Source of the DNA: Mariprofundus sp.
Lineage (GTDB): Bacteria; Pseudomonadota; Zetaproteobacteria; Mariprofundales; Mariprofundaceae
Length of the DNA stretch: 33,325 nt
Assembly (NCBI GenBank): GCA_027013105.1
Contig: JALUYG010000347.1
Coordinates: forward strand, 1 to 33,325
Direction of reading: 5' to 3'
Shown: piece by piece, positions 22,120 to 29,417 of the stretch
Layout of the letters: every line of letters begins with the position of its first letter
Position numbering within the stretch: the stretch's first letter is position 1
Program-made: the position numbers and the translations under genes
Notes under the pieces: generated by a model
Database searches by the model: none
What the model was told of the DNA's origin: nothing
Seen by the model: the letters and a program-made list of their open reading frames with translations, nothing else

Positions 22120-22187
22120 TCACCACGAAGTTCACGAAGAAACCACAGCCATCAATATTTCGTGCTCTTCGTGTACTTCGTGGTTAA
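22120..22187. repeat. Inverted mini-repeat of CACGAAG units
   Basis: CACCACGAAGTTCACGAAG at one end and CTTCGTGTACTTCGTGGTTAA at the other form inverted arms around an AT-rich centre. The right arm is identical over 21 bases to the element at 19195-19265. It lies between the thrC-like gene and the CysO-like gene. Confidence 0.8.
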
Positions 22188-22197
22188 TCTTTTTTTC

Positions 22198-23445
22198 TCA
22201 GGCTGCCGCCTGAAAACCATCGGCTTCAGCCAATGCATCAAAATCTTTCAGGCTGGCGTCGATAATGCGCGGCTTGTTAATAGCATCGAGCACCGCTTCC
22301 TGCGTTTTCAGGCCATTGCCGGTGATGCAGAGCACAATCGACTCGTCGCGTGGCAACTTGCCCGACTCAATCATCTTTTTGGCGCAGCCCAGCGTCACAC
22401 CGCCGGCCGTCTCGGCGAAAATACCTTCGGTTTCCGCCAGTAGTTTCATGGCATCAATCACTTCCTGATCGGACACATCTTCCGCCCATCCGCCGGTTTC
22501 ATTGATCACGCGATTGGCATAAAAACCGTCGGCCGGATTGCCGATCGCCAGCGATTTTGCGACAGTATCGGCGATAACCGGATGAATCAGGTCGGTGCCG
22601 TCCTTCACCGATTTGGCAATCGGCGAACAGCCGGTGGCCTGCGCGCCGTAGACAGCCGTGCCGTTATCCTCAATCAGACCCAGTTTGATAAACTCTTTGA
22701 TCGACTTGTGCACCTTGGTGCAGAGCGAACCCGACGCCATCGGCACCACCACATGCTTCGGCGCTTTCCAGCCCAGCTGCTCCATCATCTCATAACCCAG
22801 CGATTTGGAGCCTTCTGCATAAAACGGGCGCACATTCACATTCACAAAGGCCCAGCCATATTTGCCGGCCACCTCCGAGCAGAGACGGTTCACATCGTCA
22901 TACTTGCCCTTGATGCCGATAATACGCGTGCCGAAAATACCCGCGCCGAGCACCTTGCCCTGCTCCAGGTCGTGCGGAATAAACACATAGGACTCCAGCC
23001 CCGCCGCCGCCGCATTGGCCGCCACGGAGCCGGCCAGATTACCGGTCGAGGCGCAGGCCACCGTCTTGAAGCCAAACTCGACAGCCTTGGACAAGGCCAC
23101 GGAGACGACGCGATCTTTGAATGAGAGCGTCGGATAGCAGACCGAATCGTTTTTGATATAGAGCTCGGAGACGCCCAGCGCCTTCTCCAGGTTCTTCGCC
23201 CGCACCAACGGCGTAAAGCCGTTCTGCGCACCCACGCTCGGCTCGCCCTCGATCGGCAGCAGCTCTTTATAGCGCCACATCGTCTGCGGCCGCGACTCGA
23301 TCAGTTCGCGGGTAAAATAGCCATCGAGTTTTTCATAATCATAGACCACTTCCAGCGGCCCGAAACAGAACTCGCAAACATGCGTCGGCTGGATATCGTA
23401 TTCCTGACCGCACTCTCTGCATTTTAATGCACGAACTATGTTCAT
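22198..23445 (-). CDS. thrC: Threonine synthase-like PLP enzyme under SAM riboswitch control
   Basis: 415 aa from ATG 23445 (GGAG 8 nt upstream); the longer frame runs back through the terminator and is rejected. The N-terminal zinc ribbon has CRECG and CEFCFG (Cys 9, 12, 24, 27). Fold-type II PLP domain with Lys110 in CYPTLSFKDRVVSVAL and substrate loop ASTGNLAGSVAANAA. Standard threonine synthases have NPTGSFKDR and STGNTSA-like loops, so both active-site blocks deviate. The annotated activity would convert O-phosphohomoserine to threonine. A SAM-I OFF switch upstream, with a sulfur carrier gene downstream, suggests instead a role in homocysteine or methionine synthesis. The family call is firm; the reaction is open. 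Confidence 0.82.
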   Translation of the reverse strand: MNIVRALKCRECGQEYDIQPTHVCEFCFGPLEVVYDYEKLDGYFTRELIESRPQTMWRYKELLPIEGEPSVGAQNGFTPLVRAKNLEKALGVSELYIKNDSVCYPTLSFKDRVVSVALSKAVEFGFKTVACASTGNLAGSVAANAAAAGLESYVFIPHDLEQGKVLGAGIFGTRIIGIKGKYDDVNRLCSEVAGKYGWAFVNVNVRPFYAEGSKSLGYEMMEQLGWKAPKHVVVPMASGSLCTKVHKSIKEFIKLGLIEDNGTAVYGAQATGCSPIAKSVKDGTDLIHPVIADTVAKSLAIGNPADGFYANRVINETGGWAEDVSDQEVIDAMKLLAETEGIFAETAGGVTLGCAKKMIESGKLPRDESIVLCITGNGLKTQEAVLDAINKPRIIDASLKDFDALAEADGFQAAA

Positions 23446-23478
23446 GTGCCTATCTCCAGTTTCGACTCGTCCAGAAAC

Positions 23479-23506
23479 AAAAAACCTCCGCGATGAAGCG
23501 AAGGTT
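23479..23506 (-). terminator. Intrinsic terminator of the SAM riboswitch
   Basis: On the minus strand AACCTTCGC pairs with GCGGAGGTT (one G-U wobble) around a 6-nt loop, and the 3' arm runs straight into six T. It lies between the riboswitch aptamer and the thrC-like start. The 5' arm can alternatively pair with the 3' side of aptamer helix P1 (GCGGGTTGT, upstream), which would form an antiterminator. Confidence 0.9.
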
Positions 23507-23544
23507 GTATCATAGAGAATGCACGCGTGCATCAGACTGAACAA

Positions 23545-23679
23545 CCCGCATCATCGCTCCCTTGAGGTCTCCCTCTCAGGCAGGCATTGGCACCATTCTC
23601 CTCGGACTCCATCAGGAATCGTTGGCCGGTTGCCGCAGTTTCACAGGGCCTGCACCCTCCACTGCTCTGGATAAGCCGG
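23545..23679 (-). promoter_or_regulatory. SAM-I (S-box) riboswitch aptamer
   Basis: The minus strand carries the S-box core in order: CTTATCCAGAG (P1/P2 junction), GTGGAGGG, GGCCCTGTGAAACTGC, GGCAACC, then ATGGTGCCAATGCC, a P4 hairpin GAGG-GAGA-CCTC, and closing GATGATGCGGG that pairs back to CCGGCTTATC. These are the conserved parts of the S-adenosylmethionine aptamer, including the kink-turn and the GGTGCNAAT element. With the downstream terminator it should shut off the operon when SAM is plentiful. The usual targets are methionine and cysteine genes. A perfect 14-bp palindrome ATGCACGCGTGCAT (23519-23532) lies in the expression platform. Confidence 0.93.
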
Positions 23680-23698
23680 ATTTAATATGTAGCGGCGA

Positions 23699-23726
23699 AT
23701 TATCGTGCCGATTTTTCAAAACGCAA
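23699..23726 (-). promoter_or_regulatory. Promoter of the riboswitch-controlled sulfur operon
   Basis: On the minus strand TTGCGT (23726-23721), 16-nt spacer, GATAAT (23704-23699). Transcription would start near 23692, about 13 nt before the aptamer, as expected for a riboswitch leader. Confidence 0.6.
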
Positions 23727-23754
23727 CCATTAATGCGAACAGGCGCACCGGAAC

Positions 23755-23783
23755 TTGACAGTATTACTCAGCCTTACGACGAT
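23755..23783 (+). promoter_or_regulatory. Candidate promoter for mrp
   Basis: A perfect TTGACA at 23755-23760 is followed after 17 nt by a weak GACGAT. It would start transcription about 15 bp before the mrp ATG. It is divergent from the sulfur-operon promoter. Confidence 0.4.
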
Positions 23784-23806
23784 GCCGGCCACCATGGAGG
23801 CGCGTT

Positions 23807-24886
23807 ATGACAACCGAAGCTGAGATTCTCAAAGCACTTTCCACCATTATCGATCCTGATTTTAATAAGGATATCGTTTCGCTCGGCTTTGTGAAAGATA
23901 TCAGCATCCAGGGTGACAAGGTCGCCTTCACCATTGAGCTGACCACGCCCGCCTGCCCGGTCAAGGAGGCGTTCCGTCAGCAGGCTGAAGAGGCCGTATT
24001 GGCCATTCCCGCCATCAAGACCGCTGATATTACCATGTCTTCCAGGGTGCAGCAGGCCGCGCCGGAAAAAGAGCTGGTTCCCGGCGTCGCCAATATTATC
24101 GCAGTCGCCTCCGGCAAGGGCGGCGTGGGAAAATCGACCACAGCCGTCAATCTGGCCATCGCCATGGCCCAGACCGGGGCGCGCGTGGGGCTGCTCGATG
24201 GCGATATTTACGGCCCGTCCATTCCGCGCATGACCGGACTGGCCGGATACATGCCGGCCATTGATCATGACAAAAATATCCTCACGCCGCTGGAAAATTA
24301 CGGCATCAAAACCATCTCCATCGGCTTTCTGATGCCGGAAGGCGAAGCTGTTGTCTGGCGCGGCCCGATGGTGGCCAGCGCCCTGACGCAACTGCTCCGC
24401 GATGTGGCATGGGGCGATCTGGATTACCTGTTTGTCGATATGCCGCCGGGCACGGGCGATGTGCAGCTGACGCTGACCCAGAAGGTGCCTGTCACCGGCG
24501 CCGTGCTGGTGACCACGCCGCAGGATATTGCCTTGCTGGACTGTCGCAAAGGCATTGAGATGTTCCAGAAGGTGAATGTACCGACCCTCGGCATTGTGGA
24601 AAACATGAGCCAGTTTATCTGTCCGCATTGCGGCGAATCCAGCCACATTTTCGCCGAAGGGGGCGCGGCGAAACTGGGTGAAGCCTACCACACGGATGTG
24701 TTGGCGCATATTCCTCTGGATATCGCCATTCGCGAAAAAGCCGATGCCGGCACGCCCATCGTCGCCGCCATGCCCGATTCCGATCAGGCCAAAGCCTACC
24801 AGACGCTGGCCGGCGAAGTGGCGCGTAAAATCAGCATCCTCAACCGCCGTAAAATAGATATTCCGATCACCACCGATAGCGCATAA
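23807..24886 (+). CDS. mrp: Mrp/ApbC iron-sulfur cluster carrier ATPase
   Basis: 359 aa with GGAGG 7 nt before the ATG. The N-terminal MIP18/DUF59 domain (residues 1-90, IDPDFNKDIVSLGFV) is followed by a deviant Walker A P-loop SGKGGVGKSTTAVNLA (about 103-118), LLDGDIYGPSIPRM, FVDMPPGTGD, and the cluster-binding ICPHCG near residue 270. Mrp proteins bind [4Fe-4S] and hand it to targets. The sulfite reductase and radical SAM proteins across the divergent promoter need such clusters, though Mrp is a general factor. It is followed 9 nt downstream by a sensor kinase. Confidence 0.95.
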   Translation: MTTEAEILKALSTIIDPDFNKDIVSLGFVKDISIQGDKVAFTIELTTPACPVKEAFRQQAEEAVLAIPAIKTADITMSSRVQQAAPEKELVPGVANIIAVASGKGGVGKSTTAVNLAIAMAQTGARVGLLDGDIYGPSIPRMTGLAGYMPAIDHDKNILTPLENYGIKTISIGFLMPEGEAVVWRGPMVASALTQLLRDVAWGDLDYLFVDMPPGTGDVQLTLTQKVPVTGAVLVTTPQDIALLDCRKGIEMFQKVNVPTLGIVENMSQFICPHCGESSHIFAEGGAAKLGEAYHTDVLAHIPLDIAIREKADAGTPIVAAMPDSDQAKAYQTLAGEVARKISILNRRKIDIPITTDSA

Positions 24887-24895
24887 CATTTCCGA

Positions 24896-26968
24896 ATGAA
24901 CTTCACCTCAATGTTCGAAGACCGGCGTCAGGTGCTGGCTCTGGTGCATATGATGAGCGCGGTGACGCTCGGGCTGTTTGTGTTGCTGCACTGGCTTGAA
25001 GGCTGCTGCCAGTCGTTACGGGTGGTGGAGTGCGCGCTGATCGTGGTGATGCTGATTGGCTATTGGCGCATTCGGCATGGCGCCAACCTGGCGCGCATCG
25101 AGTTTACGCTGATGGCATCGGCGCTGTTGCTGTTTTCAGCGCTTGTTTTCACAGAAACAGTTGAGGATACCGGTATTTTCTGGCTGGCCGGCTTCCCGTT
25201 TGTGGCCTACCTGGTGCAGTCGGTCAAACGCGCGCGTTACTGGGTGCTCCTGCTTGTGACAGAGATGTTCACAGCATCCATGCTGCAATCACAAGGCTGG
25301 ATCGAGACTCCGTATTCCTCCCAACAGTTATTCATCAGCATCGTTGTTGTGTTATTTTTCTGGATCTTCGCGCATATTTACCAATCCCAGCTGGAGTGGC
25401 GCAAACAGCAACTGGATGACTCGTACAGGGTGCTGGCGCAACAGCAGGATCGCATGCAGGTGATTCTCGATCACTCTCCGATCGGCATCTGGATGGTTGA
25501 TCGACAACGCAGAATTCAGTTTATCAACAAAGCATGGGAACGCCTGTGCGGCATTTCCGAGCAACAAGCGTTGCAGGCCGAAGACTACACCACGCTGTTA
25601 CCCGACAATATGGTTGCTTCGGTGCTGGCATCCGATTCCACATGCCTGCAGAGCGACCGGGCATTTTATGGCCGTGAAGAACTGACTTGTGCAGACGGCG
25701 TGTTGCGCATCTTTGATATTATCAAGGTGCGCCTGGTCCATGCCGATGGAGAAATCTCCGGCCTGGTGGGCTTCGCCATTGATGTCACCGACAAACTGGC
25801 GGCGGAAGCGGAGCAGCAATCGCTACAGCAGCAGATGCAACATGCCCAGCGCCTGGAATCCCTGGGGCTGATGGCCGGCGGCATTGCACATGATTTTAAC
25901 AATTTGCTCACGGTGATTCAGGGCCACATTGAGCTGGCGAAGCTGGAAGAGCATGCATCCGAATCGATGCATGAATCTCTCTGCTGCATCGATGATGCCG
26001 CCCATGCAGCCGCTGATTTATGCCAACAAATGCTGGACTATTCCGGCAAGGGGGTCGTACATCCGGAAGCGCTGAACATGCAGGCGACGGTTGAAGATAT
26101 GCAGAGCCTGCTGCGCGCATCCATGGGCGCGCATGTCACACTCTCTTTCGATATGGCTCAACAGCCGTTATGGGCGCTGGCGGATCGCGCCCAGATCAAA
26201 CAGATGCTGTTGAATCTGACGATTAACGCCTCGGAATCTATCGCGCCGGAGCGCGCCGGCGAGGTTCATGTCGCTATTCGGCATCGCGCTCTCAAGGCCC
26301 ATGATCAGATCGACTTTTACGGCGCGGACGCCAAACCGGGCGACTATGTGGTAATCCGGGTGCGGGATAATGGCTGCGGCATGGATGCGGATACGCTGGA
26401 GCATATCTTCGATCCGTTTTACACCACAAAATTTACCGGTCGCGGTCTGGGTATGAGCGCCATTCTGGGCATTTTACGCTCGCACAATGCCGCCATGGAG
26501 ATTGACAGCACGCCCGGCAAGGGCACAGCTATATCCGTCTGGCTGCCTGCCATCGATGTCGCAACCCATCCGAACCTGATCAATCGGGCCGATATGAAAC
26601 GGCAGTTATCCGGGCGCGTGCTGGTGGTCGATGATGAGCCGGGCGTGATTCATGTCGCCAGCCGCATGTTGACGCGGCTCGGCATGCGCGTTGAAACAGC
26701 AAGCAATGGCCTGGAAGCCGTGAAACTGTTTAGCCAGGATTCCGATTTTGACTGGGTGATGCTCGATGTGATGATGCCGGAAATGGGCGGCGCGGATTGT
26801 CTGCAGCGATTGCGCGAGATTCGACCGGATATTTATGTCGTCATGACATCTGGCTATGATGCAGACAGCGCCCTGTCGCCCGATAGCCATTGCCAGCCGA
26901 ATGATTTTCTCAGCAAGCCATTTACACTGGGTAGATTGCGCACGGTGGTAGATAAGGTGTCAAAGTAA
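24896..26968 (+). CDS. Hybrid sensor histidine kinase with C-terminal receiver domain
   Basis: 690 aa. The N-terminal membrane region has about five helices (residues 15-165). A PAS domain follows (about 185-300; ILDHSPIGIWMVDRQRRIQFINKAW). The HisKA-like motif carries His332 in GGIAHDFNNLLTVI, then HATPase_c with NLTINASESI, DNGCGM, FDPFYTTK and GRGLGMSAILGI, and a receiver domain (about 573-690) with VVDDE and phosphoacceptor Asp624 in MLDVMMPEMGG. The HDFNNLL class often lacks a separate output regulator. It lies 9 nt after mrp, so is likely co-transcribed. The signal is unknown. It ends 22 bp from a convergent gene. Confidence 0.9.
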   Translation: MNFTSMFEDRRQVLALVHMMSAVTLGLFVLLHWLEGCCQSLRVVECALIVVMLIGYWRIRHGANLARIEFTLMASALLLFSALVFTETVEDTGIFWLAGFPFVAYLVQSVKRARYWVLLLVTEMFTASMLQSQGWIETPYSSQQLFISIVVVLFFWIFAHIYQSQLEWRKQQLDDSYRVLAQQQDRMQVILDHSPIGIWMVDRQRRIQFINKAWERLCGISEQQALQAEDYTTLLPDNMVASVLASDSTCLQSDRAFYGREELTCADGVLRIFDIIKVRLVHADGEISGLVGFAIDVTDKLAAEAEQQSLQQQMQHAQRLESLGLMAGGIAHDFNNLLTVIQGHIELAKLEEHASESMHESLCCIDDAAHAAADLCQQMLDYSGKGVVHPEALNMQATVEDMQSLLRASMGAHVTLSFDMAQQPLWALADRAQIKQMLLNLTINASESIAPERAGEVHVAIRHRALKAHDQIDFYGADAKPGDYVVIRVRDNGCGMDADTLEHIFDPFYTTKFTGRGLGMSAILGILRSHNAAMEIDSTPGKGTAISVWLPAIDVATHPNLINRADMKRQLSGRVLVVDDEPGVIHVASRMLTRLGMRVETASNGLEAVKLFSQDSDFDWVMLDVMMPEMGGADCLQRLREIRPDIYVVMTSGYDADSALSPDSHCQPNDFLSKPFTLGRLRTVVDKVSK

Positions 26969-26990
26969 TGGGTGCTAATATTTGCCCCGC

Positions 26991-27395
26991 TTACTCCAGC
27001 GGCAATTCGCGGCGTAACCGGGCAATAATGTCGGCAGCTTGACCCTCATCATAGGGTGTTGCCTTGAACTTTCCCCATACCGGCGCCGGCCAGGCCGGAT
27101 CGGTGACATAGCGTACAATATGATGGATATGCAACTGCGGCACGACATTACCGAGCGCTGCGATATTGATTTTATCCGCCTTGAAAGCCGTTTCGATGCA
27201 CGCCGCCAGTTGTGAAGATTCGCGCATCAGTTGCTGCTGGTCGGCGTCAGAGAGTTGGTGGATTTCACCGACGCCGGCGCGTTGCGGCGCCAGAATAAAC
27301 CACGGATATTGACTGTCGTTCATCAACAGCAGCACGGATAACGGCAATCGTCCGATCACAAAACAGTCCTGTTTTAATTGCTCATGTAAAATCAT
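26991..27395 (-). CDS. HIT-family nucleotide hydrolase or transferase
   Basis: 134 aa with GGAG 5 nt before the ATG. Histidine-triad protein with the active-site block VVPQLHIHHIVRY near residue 90, preceded by NIAALGN, and followed by DPAWPAPVWG, a block characteristic of a proteobacterial HIT subfamily. HIT enzymes split nucleoside phosphoramidates or dinucleotides. The N-terminal part contains MNDSQYPWFILAPQRAG. The substrate is unknown. It is a single gene between two plus-strand units. Confidence 0.88.
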   Translation of the reverse strand: MILHEQLKQDCFVIGRLPLSVLLLMNDSQYPWFILAPQRAGVGEIHQLSDADQQQLMRESSQLAACIETAFKADKINIAALGNVVPQLHIHHIVRYVTDPAWPAPVWGKFKATPYDEGQAADIIARLRRELPLE

Positions 27396-27510
27396 GGCGT
27401 CTCCTTCGGGTTTGCGTGTTCTCTGTCTGATATTAAAAACTGCTGCAGCAAGGAGATCATCACATAACCATCATCAAAAGCAAAGCAAGCCCTGAAACCC
27501 TGGCTTCGAC

Positions 27511-27539
27511 TTGCACATGACCACTTTTGTGACTATAAT
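27511..27539 (+). promoter_or_regulatory. Near-consensus promoter of the toxin-antitoxin pair
   Basis: TTGCAC, 17-nt spacer, perfect TATAAT; only the -35 hexamer deviates from consensus. Short inverted repeats (CACTTTTGTG in the spacer at 27522-27531; CACA...TGTG just downstream) could be operator sites for the antitoxin, which usually represses its own promoter. Confidence 0.8.
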
Positions 27540-27566
27540 CGGGATAAACACAGAAAGAGGTGTGCT

Positions 27567-27797
27567 ATGGCAACGATGAAAGCGTCGGTATTCAAGGCAA
27601 AATGTCTGGGCGTCATGGATGAAATTAATGAAACAGGTGAAGAGATTATCATCACCAAGAATGGTCGCCCGGTTTCCCGCCTCTTGCCCTTTCGCCATAA
27701 GCCAAAAACGCTGTTTGGTCTGCACGCTTCCGGCATTCATGCGGCGGATGATCTGATTGAACCTGTAGATGAAGAATGGGGGGCTGAAAAAGCGTGA
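27567..27797 (+). CDS. Phd/YefM (VapB-type) antitoxin
   Basis: 76 aa with GAGG 6 nt before the ATG. The N-terminal half is a DNA-binding Phd-type fold: MKASVFKAKCLGVMDEINETGEEIIITKNGRPVSRLLPF, where ITKNGRPV is diagnostic. The acidic C-terminal tail (EPVDEEWGAEKA) should wrap and block the toxin. It overlaps the toxin start by 4 nt (GTGA), ensuring coupled translation. Confidence 0.92.
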   Translation: MATMKASVFKAKCLGVMDEINETGEEIIITKNGRPVSRLLPFRHKPKTLFGLHASGIHAADDLIEPVDEEWGAEKA

Positions 27798-28195
27798 TCA
27801 TTCTGGATACCCATGCAATGATCTGGATGGATGCAGGAGCCCCGTCCCTCGGCAGGCGAGCGGTTCAAATCTTGGATCAGGCGCTGGCAGATGATGCGCT
27901 GGCGGTTTCTGCCATTTCATTCTGGGAGGTGGCAATGCTCGTCAACAAGGGGCGGTTGGAAATGGATTTCCCGCCAGATGTATGGCGTCAGGAGCTTATC
28001 AGCAGAGGTTTGATTGAGTTGCCCATCAATGGCCAGACAGGCATAGCTGCAGCCAATCTCCAGGACTTCCATGGCGATCCTGCCGACCGCATCATTGTTG
28101 CAACAACCATTTCAACCGGCTCCTCACTGGTGACTGCTGATGGGAAAATTCTGAATTGGGATGGCCTCAATCAAAAAATCAATGCCCGGAATTAA
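27794..28195 (+). CDS. vapC: PIN-domain ribonuclease toxin (VapC type)
   Basis: 133 aa from a GTG overlapping the antitoxin stop. The PIN fold has the acidic metal-binding residues in place: Asp5 (ILDTHAMIW), Glu in SFWEVAML (about 44), Asp in DPADRIIVATT (about 96-99), and a late Asp in LVTADGKIL. VapC toxins cut tRNA or rRNA when released from the antitoxin. The target is not predictable here. The last visible gene before an 84-bp convergent gap. Confidence 0.92.
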   Translation: MIILDTHAMIWMDAGAPSLGRRAVQILDQALADDALAVSAISFWEVAMLVNKGRLEMDFPPDVWRQELISRGLIELPINGQTGIAAANLQDFHGDPADRIIVATTISTGSSLVTADGKILNWDGLNQKINARN

Positions 28196-28279
28196 ACCGA
28201 TTCTTGCCGACCTGCTACATCAGGATCTTCACATCACCGCAGGCTACGGCATACATTGACCCGTGCTGCATTATTGATT

Positions 28280-28732
28280 TTATCCCTTTAAATAACGCGT
28301 CAAGAAACGATCCAGCTGATTGGAAAATGCCTGACGATCAGCAGGGCTGAATGCCGCCGGGCCGTCTGTCACCACCCCTTCCCCGCGCAGATTATCCATG
28401 AAATCACGCATACTCAGCGCCGATCGCACATTTTCAGATGTGTACATCTCGCCCCTTGGATTCAGGGCGAAACCGCCTTTTTCAATCACGCCTGCCGCCA
28501 GCGGAATATCGGCAGTAATGGCCAGATCACCCGGCTCGGCATGCGCAATAATATAGGCATCCGCTACATCCGCTCCGGCGCCGACCCGGATGGCATCGAT
28601 ATATTCAGAAGCAGGGTGACGCAGCTGCGTATTGGCCACCAGCGTCAATGGCAACTTCACCCGCTCGGCGGCTCGAAACAGAATCTCCTTGATCGCCCTC
28701 GGGCAGGCATCGGCATCAACCCAGATACGCAT
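28280..28732 (-). CDS. yaiI: YaiI/UPF0178 family protein
   Basis: 150 aa. Family blocks are present in order: [68 protein letters not shown]. The conserved acidic residues and fold resemble a PIN/NYN-like nuclease, but no activity is established. It overlaps the upstream MurU-like stop by one base (TAATG). Confidence 0.93.
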   Translation of the reverse strand: MRIWVDADACPRAIKEILFRAAERVKLPLTLVANTQLRHPASEYIDAIRVGAGADVADAYIIAHAEPGDLAITADIPLAAGVIEKGGFALNPRGEMYTSENVRSALSMRDFMDNLRGEGVVTDGPAAFSPADRQAFSNQLDRFLTRYLKG

Positions 28733-29415
28733 TATTTGCCGGCCAGCCTACGCCCGGCGCGCATCAAATCGGCCGGCCGGCCAACATCGAACCAGTAACC
28801 GTCATGCAGCAGCCCCTTGCATGCATGCCGGGCGATCTGTTCGCGAATGGGTTGGGTCAGGGGAAAAGCCCTGTCGGCGTCGTAGCCATCAAACAACGCG
28901 CCATCCCAAACCGACACGCCGGCAAATGTGAAACGCGCATCGCCGCGTTCGGACACATCGGAGCCGACAAGGCAGAAATCGCCCTGCGGATGGTGGGCGG
29001 GATTTGGCGCCAGCGCCAGGCTACAGCCGCCAACCGGTGCGATCCTCGCCAGACGCAGCAGATCAATATCGGCCAGCACATCGCAGTTATGCACCAACAC
29101 AGCGCCGCTGCCCGGCAGTTTCGTCAGTGCTTTTTTCACTCCGCCGCCGGAATCCAGCAATGCTTTTTCTTCACTGATGACAATATGGCAGCCGAAACGC
29201 ACACCATCGCCCAGATAATCGCTGAGCTGATCGGCATGATGAAATGCATTGACCGCAATCTCATGAATCCCCTGCGCTACCAGCCGCCGGATCACATGCA
29301 AAATCACCGGCTCGCCGGCCACCTGCATCAACGCCTTGGGGCGATGGCGGGTCATCCACTTCAGTCTGGTCCCCATGCCCGCTGCCAGAATGACGGCGCG
29401 TTCTGCTCGCTGCAT
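28732..29415 (-). CDS. murU: MurU-like sugar-phosphate nucleotidyltransferase
   Basis: 227 aa from ATG 29415 (a GTG at 29421 is also possible). NTP transferase signature [25 protein letters not shown], then the metal-binding Asp in [30 protein letters not shown] and [11 protein letters not shown], closely following Pseudomonas MurU. MurU converts N-acetylmuramate 1-phosphate to UDP-MurNAc in cell-wall recycling. The usual partner kinase amgK is not adjacent; the gene before it encodes a patatin-like lipase. A mannose- or glucose-1-phosphate transferase is the alternative. Confidence 0.8.
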   Translation of the reverse strand: MQRAERAVILAAGMGTRLKWMTRHRPKALMQVAGEPVILHVIRRLVAQGIHEIAVNAFHHADQLSDYLGDGVRFGCHIVISEEKALLDSGGGVKKALTKLPGSGAVLVHNCDVLADIDLLRLARIAPVGGCSLALAPNPAHHPQGDFCLVGSDVSERGDARFTFAGVSVWDGALFDGYDADRAFPLTQPIREQIARHACKGLLHDGYWFDVGRPADLMRAGRRLAGK

Positions 29416-29417
29416 TG

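Noticed and set aside
19195-22187. Tandem short repeats as a CRISPR array
   Set aside because: Units are 7-10 bp without unique spacers of regular length, and no cas genes are present.
23562-23810. 82-aa plus-strand ORF across the thrC leader
   Set aside because: Lies on the complement of the SAM riboswitch; no ribosome site or family match.
23774-24889. 371-aa minus-strand ORF opposite mrp
   Set aside because: Runs exactly opposite mrp with His/Gly/Arg-rich residues and no recognisable domain.
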